This document shows positions 16,211 through 23,665 of a stretch of DNA of 64,000 nucleotides, piece after piece. The position numbers and the translations under genes are program-made. The notes beneath the pieces are model-generated. The model was given only the letters and a program-made list of their open reading frames with translations, made no database searches and was not told the origin of the DNA. This stretch comes from Azonexus sp. (GTDB lineage Bacteria > Pseudomonadota > Gammaproteobacteria > Burkholderiales > Rhodocyclaceae), in assembly GCF_023150235.1 (NCBI RefSeq), contig NZ_JAKLLH010000013.1, forward strand, positions 34,302-98,301, given 5' to 3'. Positions within the stretch are counted from its first letter, which is position 1. Each line of letters begins with the position of its first letter.

Positions 16211-17512
16211 ATGGCCAAATGGCGTCCCATGCTCTACCGTTCGCCCTCAGCCCCTTCCGCCGCCAGGCGCCCCCCCCTGCTCCCGACTCTCCTGCTCGTC
16301 CTGGCCGTCATCATCCACGCCCTGCCAGCCGGTGCCGCGCAACCACTGCAACCCTGGCTGGACGCCGTGGCGGCAGGCAGCGTCCTGCGCCTGCCCGCCG
16401 GCGAATACCGGGGACCGGCGGTCATCAGCAAGCCGCTGACGCTCGAAGGCAACCGGGAGGTCATCATCGACGGCGGCGGCAAGGGAACGGTAATCACCAT
16501 CCGCAGCGACGACGTCACCCTGCGCGGACTGCACCTGCGCGCCAGCGGCGACTCGCACGACAGCATCGACGGCGGCATCATGGCCGAGGGAAACCGCCTC
16601 CTGATCGAAGACAACCGGATCGACGACGTCCTCTTCGGCATTTCCCTTCACCGTAGCCGCGACAGCATCGTGCGTCACAACCGCATCCGTTCGCGCCCGG
16701 TCGATTCAGCCGAACGCGGCGACGGCATCCGCCTCTGGTACAGCAGCGGCAACCGTATCGAGGGCAACGACATCGCGCAGATCCGCGACATCACCGTCAG
16801 CAACGCCACCCATAACCGTTTTATCGGCAACCGCGTGCGCGACAGCCGGCGCGGTCTCAATTTCCTGTTTGCCCAGCGCACCCTGGTCGAAGGCAACCTC
16901 TTCGAATTCAACTCCACCGGCATCATCGCCCTCAACTCGGCCGGCATCATCATCCGCCGCAATCGCATCCTGCACGCCATGGACCCTTCGGGTGCCGGCG
17001 TCGCGCTCAAGGAGACCGATGCCGCCCTGGTTGAAAACAACGAGATCGTGCATTGCGCCCACGGCATCATGGCCGACTCGCCGATGCACCCGATCAATCG
17101 CATCGTCTTTATCGACAATTTGATCGCACACAACATTACCGGTGTTTATTTCTATGGCGCCAAAGGCGGTCACGTAGCCATCGACAACCGCTTTCAAAGC
17201 AATCTCTGGCCGGTGACCATCATCGGCGACGGCGACCCGATGGATGACGTCTGGCTGAACAACGAGTGGGACGATTACGAGGGTTTCGACCGCAACAACG
17301 ATGGCATCGGCGACACGCCGCACGAGTTGTACGCCTGGTCCGACCGGATCTGGATGGAAACACCCTCGGCACGCTTCTTCCGCAATTCGCCGGTGCTGGA
17401 ACTGCTCGATTTTCTCGAACGACTGGCGCCTTTCGCCCCGCCTACCCTGATCCTGCGCGACAACGCGCCGCGCATGGGCAAGAAAAAGGCGGAACCCGCG
17501 TTCCGCCGCTGA
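16211..17512 (+). CDS. Second, orphan NosD-like beta-helix protein
   Basis: 433 residues with an N-terminal signal peptide or anchor (about 23-45) and CASH beta-helix repeats closely parallel to NosD at 3124-4482. Both share a GSVL.(I/L)PAG(D/E)Y.GP entry, a GDSHDS turn, a GD(G)(V/I)GDT.HELYA block and the same C-terminal LLDFLERLAPF. It stands about 10 kb from the nos cluster with no nosF, nosY or nosL next to it. It may serve NosZ maturation as a paralogue or have another periplasmic client. Confidence 0.85.
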   Translation: MAKWRPMLYRSPSAPSAARRPPLLPTLLLVLAVIIHALPAGAAQPLQPWLDAVAAGSVLRLPAGEYRGPAVISKPLTLEGNREVIIDGGGKGTVITIRSDDVTLRGLHLRASGDSHDSIDGGIMAEGNRLLIEDNRIDDVLFGISLHRSRDSIVRHNRIRSRPVDSAERGDGIRLWYSSGNRIEGNDIAQIRDITVSNATHNRFIGNRVRDSRRGLNFLFAQRTLVEGNLFEFNSTGIIALNSAGIIIRRNRILHAMDPSGAGVALKETDAALVENNEIVHCAHGIMADSPMHPINRIVFIDNLIAHNITGVYFYGAKGGHVAIDNRFQSNLWPVTIIGDGDPMDDVWLNNEWDDYEGFDRNNDGIGDTPHELYAWSDRIWMETPSARFFRNSPVLELLDFLERLAPFAPPTLILRDNAPRMGKKKAEPAFRR

Positions 17513-17545
17513 GTACCGGGCAGCCCAAACTGGCCGGGCGGGAAA

Positions 17546-17863
17546 TCAAGGCAGGAGCGCCGCGCCGATACCGGTTGAATTGCCGACAAAGTTACTCAAG
17601 GAACCCCGCAATTTTTCGCGGTCGCCGGCCTGCATCGCGGCATCGCACTCGGCGAGATCGCGCTGACACTGATGGGCAGCGCGGGTATAAGCGGCGAGGT
17701 GTTCTTCGGACAGATCCCAATGTTCCCCGGACTGCATCTCGTCGACCAGGCAATCGCAACGGATTTCTCCGGTACGCATGAAGCGGGCCGCCATACGGAA
17801 CCTGCGCGCATTGCACAGGTGGATCACCGTGGTGGCGGCCAGTTTCTCGAAGGCCTGCGACAT
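17546..17863 (-). CDS. Small conserved-looking protein of unknown function
   Basis: 105 residues, mostly helical, with five cysteines including CDC, and no signal peptide or membrane helix. It has normal codon use for the region and sits on the same strand as cysB, 73 nt downstream of its stop. No family was recognised. Confidence 0.6.
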   Translation of the reverse strand: MSQAFEKLAATTVIHLCNARRFRMAARFMRTGEIRCDCLVDEMQSGEHWDLSEEHLAAYTRAAHQCQRDLAECDAAMQAGDREKLRGSLSNFVGNSTGIGAALLP

Positions 17864-17936
17864 GCTCGACTCCTTGCCGGGAAATATACTTCCAAAATAT
17901 TACCCAAGAATCCGGTGGCTGCCTATTACACGAAAG

Positions 17937-18878
17937 TCATAGCTGGTAGGCATCGCCGCCACCCTGCATCGCGATGTCCACCACCCGGCGGGTAAGATGC
18001 GGAGCGAAGAGCAGCATCAGGTCGTAGTCATAGCGCCGCAGGTAGGCGCCCCGCCGCAAGGCCAGCCGCGTGGTATTGGACTCGAAGAGATGCCCGGCAT
18101 CGAGCGCCACCAGACCGCTGTCGCGCTGCGCATCGTAAGCCAGGGCCGAAATGATCCCCAGGCCCAGGCCGAGGCCGACATAGGTCTTGATCACGTCGGC
18201 ATCGAGCGCGGTCAGCGCGATGTGCGGTGCCACGCCGATGCGCTCGAAGGCGCGATTGATGCGGGAGCGGCCGGCAAAGGCGGTGTCGTAGGTAATCAGT
18301 GGCCAGCGCACCAATTCCTGCAGGCTCAAAGCCGGGCAGCCGCAAATTGGATGCCCTTCCGGAGCGATCACGCAATGGCTCCACTGGCGTACCGGCAGGG
18401 TCACCAGTTGCGAATACTGGTCCAGGGCTTCGGTGGCGATACCGATATCCGCCTCGCCGGCCACCACCCATTCGGCAATCTGGGTCGGACTGCCCTGGTG
18501 CATTTCCAGCCTGACATTCGGATGTTGGGCAACGAAATCACGTACCACCAGCGGCAGGGCATAGCGAGCCTGCGTATGCGTCGCCGCCAGCACCAGCCGG
18601 CCGCTGTCGCCGGTGGCAAACTCGGCGCTCGCCCGCTTGAGGTTATCCGCTTCGCGCAAAATGCGCTCGGCCAGGGCCAGCACCACCTTGCCCGGCTCGG
18701 TAACGCCGGTAAAGCGTTTGCCGCTGCGCTCGAAGATGGCAATCCCGAGTTCCTCCTCAAGCAGCTTGACCTGCTTCGAGATCCCCGGCTGCGAGGTGTA
18801 AAGGGACTCGGCTGCCTCCGACACGTTGAGCCCCTGACGCTGGATTTCGACGATGTAACGTAGTTGCTGGAGTTTCAT
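17937..18878 (-). CDS. cysB: CysB-type LysR regulator of sulfur assimilation
   Basis: 313-residue LysR-type regulator. The N-terminal helix-turn-helix starts MKLQQLRYIVEIQRQ and includes SQPGISKQVKLLEEELG. The C-terminal effector-binding domain matches CysB (N-acetylserine sensing), including ATHTQARYALP. ATG 18878 is chosen since this N-terminus is nearly invariant in CysB. It is divergent from the permease-cysI-DUF934-cysH operon it likely activates. Confidence 0.92.
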   Translation of the reverse strand: MKLQQLRYIVEIQRQGLNVSEAAESLYTSQPGISKQVKLLEEELGIAIFERSGKRFTGVTEPGKVVLALAERILREADNLKRASAEFATGDSGRLVLAATHTQARYALPLVVRDFVAQHPNVRLEMHQGSPTQIAEWVVAGEADIGIATEALDQYSQLVTLPVRQWSHCVIAPEGHPICGCPALSLQELVRWPLITYDTAFAGRSRINRAFERIGVAPHIALTALDADVIKTYVGLGLGLGIISALAYDAQRDSGLVALDAGHLFESNTTRLALRRGAYLRRYDYDLMLLFAPHLTRRVVDIAMQGGGDAYQL

Positions 18879-18891
18879 GGTTGAGAGTTGA

Positions 18892-18926
18892 GGATTTAGG
18901 ATCAAGGATCAAGGATCAAGGATTAA
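18892..18926. repeat. Five tandem heptamers GGATYAA upstream of cysB
   Basis: GGATTTA, three copies of GGATCAA, then GGATTAA run head to tail starting 14 bp from the cysB start codon. The last unit also forms an inverted repeat (AGGATTAAGG, 18919-18928) with CCTTAATCCT (18948-18957). Length changes by slippage would alter the cysB leader. Confidence 0.85.
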
Positions 18927-18956
18927 GGGGGTTGCTTGCAGCTGGATCCTTAATCC

Positions 18957-19010
18957 TAATAACTAAAAAACATAACAATCTAACTCAATATTCTTTTTGT
19001 TTCAAATAAA
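18957..19010. promoter_or_regulatory. AT-rich divergent promoter region between cysB and the cys operon
   Basis: About 54 bp of strongly AT-rich DNA in an otherwise GC-rich region, lying between the divergent cysB and sulfate-assimilation genes. CysB boxes are typically AT-rich and located in such divergent gaps. No exact site can be fixed from the sequence alone. Confidence 0.55.
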
Positions 19011-19029
19011 GCCCGGTACGATGCCGGCC

Positions 19030-19806
19030 ATGGATTACCTCTACACTCTCTCCGGTTTTGCGGTCGGTGCCATCGTCGGTCTCACCGGTGTTGGCGGCGG
19101 TTCGCTGATGACCCCGCTGCTGGTCCTGGTCTTCGGCGTGCATCCGGCCACCGCGGTCGGCACCGATCTGCTCTACGCCGCGCTGACCAAGGCCGGCGGT
19201 ACCGTTGCGCATGGTCGCAAGGGTCATGTCGATTGGAGCATCACCCTGCGTCTCGCGGCCGGCAGCATTCCGGCGGCAGCGATCACGATCTGGGTGCTGT
19301 CACAACTGCCCAAGGGCAGCAACGTCATTGGCGCGGTGATTTCGCACGGCCTCGGCTTTGCGCTCTTCCTGACCGCGATTGCCATCCTCTTCGGCAAGAA
19401 ATTGCGCGACTATGCCAATCGCCACGAAGAATCGGAACTGCGCCGCTGCTGCCTGCCCAAGATCACCGTGCTGGTCGGCGCCATTCTTGGCGTGCTGGTC
19501 ACGATTTCATCGGTCGGCGCCGGTGCGCTCGGCGTAGCCGTGTTGTTTTTCCTCTATCCCAAGCTGTCGACCGTGAAAATCATCGGTTCCGACGTCGCCC
19601 ACGCCGTGCCGCTGACACTGGTTGCCGGCCTCGGCCACTGGCTGCTCGGCGGCGTCGACTGGGTGCTGCTCGGCTCGCTGCTGCTAGGCTCGTTGCCCGG
19701 CATCTGGCTCGGCAGCCATCTTTCCGCCAAGGTGCCGGAGCACATCCTGCGCCGCATCCTGGCCTCCATGCTGGTGCTGATCGGCACCAAGCTGGTCCTT
19801 GCCTGA
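19030..19806 (+). CDS. TSUP (TauE/SafE) family membrane permease
   Basis: 258 residues with about eight hydrophobic helices and the family motifs GLTGVGGGSLMTPLL, GTDLLYAALTK and ISSVGAGALGVAVL. TSUP proteins move sulfite, sulfonates or other organosulfur anions. Placement directly before cysI suggests sulfite or sulfate handling. ATG 19030 or the in-frame ATG 19021 could be used, and neither has a clear Shine-Dalgarno. It ends 20 nt before cysI. Confidence 0.85.
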   Translation: MDYLYTLSGFAVGAIVGLTGVGGGSLMTPLLVLVFGVHPATAVGTDLLYAALTKAGGTVAHGRKGHVDWSITLRLAAGSIPAAAITIWVLSQLPKGSNVIGAVISHGLGFALFLTAIAILFGKKLRDYANRHEESELRRCCLPKITVLVGAILGVLVTISSVGAGALGVAVLFFLYPKLSTVKIIGSDVAHAVPLTLVAGLGHWLLGGVDWVLLGSLLLGSLPGIWLGSHLSAKVPEHILRRILASMLVLIGTKLVLA

Positions 19807-19826
19807 GATTTCCCCAAGGAATCGCC

Positions 19827-21500
19827 ATGTATCAATACACTGCCCTCGACCGCCAGTTGATCAACGAGCGCGTCGCCCAATTCCGCGATCAGGTCCGCCG
19901 CTGGAAAGCCGGCGAACTTTCCGACGAGGAATTTCGTCCGCTGCGCCTGCAAAACGGCCTCTACATCCAGCGTCATGCCCCGATGTTCCGCATCGCCGTG
20001 CCCTACGGCATGCTCAACGCCGCGCAGCTGCGCAAGATGGCCCACCTGGCCCGCACCTATGACCGGGGTTACGGCCATTTCACCACCCGCCACAATCTGC
20101 AGCTGAACTGGCCGAAGATCGAGGATGTGCCGGAAATGCTCGCCGAACTGGCGACCGTCGACCTGCACGCGATCCAGACTTCCGGCAACTGCCTGCGCAA
20201 CATCACCACCGACCAGTTCGCCGGCGTCGCCGCCGACGAGATCATCGACCCGCGCCCGCTGGCCGAGATCCTCCGCCAGTGGACCACCTTCCACCCGGAA
20301 TTCGCCTTCCTGCCGCGCAAGTTCAAGATCGCGATTTCCGGCACCGAAGAAGACCGCGCCGTCACCTGGTTCCACGACATCGGCCTGCATCTGAAGCAAG
20401 TCGACGGTCAGGTCGGCTTCACCGTCATCGTCGGCGGCGGCCTCGGCCGTACCCCGATCCGTGGTGAAGTGATCCGCGACTTCCTGCCCTGGCAGGACAT
20501 TCTTTCCTATTGCGAAGCGGTGCTCCGCGTCTATAACCGCTACGGCCGCCGCGACAACGCCTACAAGGCGCGGATCAAGATCCTGGTCCAGGCACTCGGC
20601 ATCGACGCCTTCCGCGAGCAGGTCGAGGCCGAATGGGCGCACGGCAAGAACGGCCCGATGACCATCACCCAGGCCGAGTACGACCGTGTCGCCGCGCACT
20701 TCGCACCGCCGGCCTATGCAAGCCTGGGCGCCGCCGAACTGCCGCAGGAAAAAGCCTTCCGGCGCTGGGTCGACCGTAACACGCATGCCCACAAGGTGCC
20801 GGGCTACGCCGCCGTCACCCTGTCGCTGAAAAAGCACGGCATCGCACCGGGCGACATCACCGCCGAGCAGATGGAGGTCGTCGCCGACCTCGCCGACCGC
20901 TACAGCTTTGGCGAACTGAGGATCAGCCACGAGCAGAACATCATCCTCGCCGACGTCAAGCAAGCCGACCTCTACGCCGTCTGGCAACAAGCCAGCGCCG
21001 CCGGCCTGGCAACGCCGAACATCGGCCTGCTGACCGGCATGATCTGCTGCCCGGGCGGCGATTTCTGCGATCTGGCCAACGCCAAGTCGATCCCGATTGC
21101 CAACGCCATCCAGGCCCGTTTCGACGACCTCGACTACCTGTTCGACATCGGCGAGATCGACCTCAACATTTCCGGTTGCATGAATGCCTGCGGCCACCAC
21201 CACGTCGGCCACATCGGCGTCCTCGGTGTCGACAAGAACGATGCCGAGTTCTACCAGGTCACCCTCGGCGGTCGCCAGGGCAACCACGCCAAGCTCGGCA
21301 AGGTGATCGGCCCGTCGTTCTCGGCCGAAGAAATGCCCGACGTGGTCGAGAAGATCATCAAGGTTTACCTTGCCAACCGCCACGAAGACGAGCATTTCAT
21401 CGACACCTTCGACCGGATCGGCCTCGACCCCTTCAAGAACCTCGTCTACGAAGGCCGCGCCCACGGCAAGGCCAAGTCCGCCGCCCAGGAGAATGCATGA
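19827..21500 (+). CDS. cysI: Sulfite reductase hemoprotein (nitrite/sulfite reductase family)
   Basis: 557 residues with two ferredoxin-like and two siroheme/[4Fe-4S] half domains. The cofactor cysteines are in TGMICCPGGDFC and GCMNACGHHH, and the siroheme-binding basic segments include YGHFTTRHNLQLNW. It reduces sulfite to sulfide with six electrons. The context with DUF934 and cysH marks the assimilatory sulfite reductase used in Betaproteobacteria. It overlaps the following gene by 4 nt. Confidence 0.93.
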   Translation: MYQYTALDRQLINERVAQFRDQVRRWKAGELSDEEFRPLRLQNGLYIQRHAPMFRIAVPYGMLNAAQLRKMAHLARTYDRGYGHFTTRHNLQLNWPKIEDVPEMLAELATVDLHAIQTSGNCLRNITTDQFAGVAADEIIDPRPLAEILRQWTTFHPEFAFLPRKFKIAISGTEEDRAVTWFHDIGLHLKQVDGQVGFTVIVGGGLGRTPIRGEVIRDFLPWQDILSYCEAVLRVYNRYGRRDNAYKARIKILVQALGIDAFREQVEAEWAHGKNGPMTITQAEYDRVAAHFAPPAYASLGAAELPQEKAFRRWVDRNTHAHKVPGYAAVTLSLKKHGIAPGDITAEQMEVVADLADRYSFGELRISHEQNIILADVKQADLYAVWQQASAAGLATPNIGLLTGMICCPGGDFCDLANAKSIPIANAIQARFDDLDYLFDIGEIDLNISGCMNACGHHHVGHIGVLGVDKNDAEFYQVTLGGRQGNHAKLGKVIGPSFSAEEMPDVVEKIIKVYLANRHEDEHFIDTFDRIGLDPFKNLVYEGRAHGKAKSAAQENA

Positions 21501-22009
21501 TGGCGCAACTGATCAAGAACGGCTCGCTCACGGTCGACACCTGGAACAGCCTGGAAATCGGCGAGGGCGAGAGCCCCGAGACTCTGGCCCTGCCGGAAGG
21601 CGACCTGCTCTTCCCGCTCACCGTGTGGCTGGCGCGCAAGAACGAAATCATCGCCCGCTACCCGCGCATCGGCCTGCTGCTGCAGCCGGCCGACCGGGTT
21701 GAGGAGATCGCCGCCGACCTGCACTACTTCCAGGTGATCGCGGTCAATTTCCCCAAATTCGTCGATGGCCGTGGCTACTCGACCGCCGCCCTGCTCCGTC
21801 AGCGCTATCAGTTCGCCGGCGAACTGCGGGCCGTCGGCGACGTGCTGCACGACCAGCTGTTCTTCATGCGCCGGGTCGGCTTCGACGCCTACGCGCTCAA
21901 GGACGGCAAGAGCGTCGAAGCGGCGCTGGCCAGTGCCTTCGGCACCTTCAGCCAGCCCTACCAGGGCGCTACCGACCAACCGCAGCCGGCTTTCCGCCGC
22001 AACGCCTGA
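21497..22009 (+). CDS. DUF934 protein, sulfite reductase partner
   Basis: 170 residues of DUF934, almost always encoded between cysI and cysH in Proteobacteria and thought to help sulfite reduction, possibly as an oxidoreductase subunit. Recognisable are the PLTVWLARK segment, the NFPKF.DGRGYS..LLR.RY block and FMRRVGFDAYAL. Two adjacent ATG codons (21497 and 21500) could start it. The first overlaps the cysI stop. Confidence 0.88.
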   Translation: MMAQLIKNGSLTVDTWNSLEIGEGESPETLALPEGDLLFPLTVWLARKNEIIARYPRIGLLLQPADRVEEIAADLHYFQVIAVNFPKFVDGRGYSTAALLRQRYQFAGELRAVGDVLHDQLFFMRRVGFDAYALKDGKSVEAALASAFGTFSQPYQGATDQPQPAFRRNA

Positions 22010-22018
22010 GGCCTGCCG

Positions 22019-22738
22019 ATGACCCCGAACCTGCTCCGCATCACGCCCGAACTCTCGGCCAGCGTCGCGACCAAAACGGCGGAAGTCCAGCAGTTGCTGG
22101 CGCGCATTGCCCACGAGTTCGCCCCGGCGACCTTCGCCAACAGCCTCGGCGCCGAGGACATGGTGCTGACCGACCTGATCCTGAAGAGCAAACTGCCGAT
22201 CCAGATCTTCAGCCTCGACACCGGCCGCCTGCCGCCCGAGACCTACGACCTGATGGGCGCGGTGGAAAAACACTATAAAACCCAGTTGACCGTGTTTTTC
22301 CCACGCGCCGACGACGTCGAGCTGTATGTCCGCAACCAGGGCATCAACGGTTTCTACGACTCGGTGACGCTGCGCAAAGCCTGCTGTGCGATCCGCAAGG
22401 TCGAGCCGCTGAAGCGGGCACTAGCCGGCAAGCGCGCCTGGATCACCGGCATGCGCGCCGAGCAGGCGGCGACCCGGGGCAACCTGGCGGTGCAGGAATA
22501 CGACGAAGGCAACGGCCTGGAGAAATTCAACCCGCTCGCCAGCTGGAGCGAAAAGGAAGTGTGGACCTATATCAAGGAGAACGCCGTGCCGTACAACGCG
22601 CTGCACGACAAGTTCTACCCGAGTATCGGCTGCGCCCCCTGCACCCGCGCCATTTCACCCGGCGAAGACGTACGCGCCGGCCGCTGGTGGTGGGAAAACC
22701 CGGAATCCAAGGAGTGCGGCCTGCACGTCAAGGGCTGA
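22019..22738 (+). CDS. cysH: Assimilatory adenylyl-sulfate reductase CysH
   Basis: 239 residues of the PAPS/APS reductase family. The cysteine pairs KACCAIRK and SIGCAPCTRA indicate a [4Fe-4S] cluster and hence APS as likely substrate. The C-terminal ECGLH holds the catalytic cysteine. The PP-loop-like SLGAEDMVL and SLDTGRL segments bind the nucleotide. It lies 9 nt after DUF934. APS kinase and sulfate adenylyltransferase genes are not in the window. Confidence 0.93.
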   Translation: MTPNLLRITPELSASVATKTAEVQQLLARIAHEFAPATFANSLGAEDMVLTDLILKSKLPIQIFSLDTGRLPPETYDLMGAVEKHYKTQLTVFFPRADDVELYVRNQGINGFYDSVTLRKACCAIRKVEPLKRALAGKRAWITGMRAEQAATRGNLAVQEYDEGNGLEKFNPLASWSEKEVWTYIKENAVPYNALHDKFYPSIGCAPCTRAISPGEDVRAGRWWWENPESKECGLHVKG

Positions 22739-22846
22739 ACCGGCACCAGTGGGGCTCTCGAAGGGCTCGCGAAAAACCTTGGCGGGGCTCGGCGGATCTC
22801 GACACCACAGTCCTCGCCGCCCACTGCCATTGCCGGGAACCACGGC

Positions 22847-22878
22847 GGGAAGCCCCTGAAGCGGGCTTCCCTTTTTTT
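22847..22878 (+). terminator. Intrinsic terminator of the cys operon
   Basis: GGGAAGCCC (22847-22855) pairs with GGGCTTCCC (22863-22871), followed by seven T. It lies 109 nt after cysH, between the convergent cysH and sodC genes. Confidence 0.9.
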
Positions 22879-22967
22879 CGTCCGGAAAACGGCCGATCCG
22901 CGTTCATTGGCGCGATGCGCGCCTGAATTGAGGTTTTTACCTTGCGCCCGACCGGCGGGAACGACGA

Positions 22968-23474
22968 TCAGCGGACGACGCCGCAGGCAATGCGCTTGCC
23001 GCTATTACCTTCGGGATGCGACATGTAGTCGTCGGGATCGGCGGTAATGATCAGGCTGAGGCCGATCACATCCTTCAGCAACAAGCCCTGCACCTCGGTG
23101 CTGTAATTGGCATTGCCCTTGCCATCGGCCAGCAGGTTGGGCAGGTCGCCAACATGATGTTCCGGCTTGTCGTAGTGGCCGTGACGCTTGCCGAGAGGGT
23201 TGTAATGCCCGCGCGCACTGCTGGCATCGGGTGCGCTGCAGTCGCCGAGCTCGTGCAGATGAATGCCGTGCTCGCCCGGCGTCAGATTGCGAGCGGTGAC
23301 TTCGATACGCAGCTTGTCCTCCCCCGTATCGGTAAAGCGGGCGCTGGCGCTGGCGCGGCTACCCGAGCGCGCCTGGAGTTCGGCGCTCGCATCCGGTTTG
23401 ACGGGTTGCGAAACACAAGCCGACAACAGCAGCGACAAGCCGCCGAGCAGCAGGTAACTGGTACTTTTTTTCAT
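22968..23474 (-). CDS. sodC: Cu/Zn superoxide dismutase-like lipoprotein with an altered copper site
   Basis: 168 residues with a lipobox LLSAC (Cys20), so probably anchored in the envelope. The SOD fold is clear: HGIHLHE (copper ligands His72 and His74), GHYNP (bridging His90), a zinc loop with HGHYDKPEHHVGD, and disulfide Cys79/Cys164 in GDC and ACG. The fourth copper ligand, normally His in (V/I)(V/I)HA..DD, is Thr144 here (LIITADPDD). Activity is therefore doubtful. GGAGAAAACC precedes ATG 23474. It is a single gene between terminators. Confidence 0.88.
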   Translation of the reverse strand: MKKSTSYLLLGGLSLLLSACVSQPVKPDASAELQARSGSRASASARFTDTGEDKLRIEVTARNLTPGEHGIHLHELGDCSAPDASSARGHYNPLGKRHGHYDKPEHHVGDLPNLLADGKGNANYSTEVQGLLLKDVIGLSLIITADPDDYMSHPEGNSGKRIACGVVR

Positions 23475-23665
23475 GGTTTTCTCCTTGTCTGTCAAAGCCC
23501 GGGCGACCCCCCGGCAAGGGCTGGAACATCCAGCTTCAAGGATACGCGACTCTTTCCCGCAGCGGCGCGCGACAAACTCCGCGGGCATTTGATGCCGGCT
23601 ATTTGCTGCGCCGCAACATTACGGTAGTCTTGCGGGCTTAAACTTGCTCGAACTTGAGGAATATC

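Noticed and set aside
18892-18957. CRISPR-like array upstream of cysB
   Set aside because: Units are 7 bp and contiguous with no spacers, so it is a simple tandem repeat.
19554-21464. Long open frame on the minus strand opposite cysI (over 600 codons)
   Set aside because: It mirrors the codon bias of cysI in a GC-rich genome. The predicted protein is Val/Asp/Gly-rich with no family motif, while cysI on the other strand has all its cofactor motifs.
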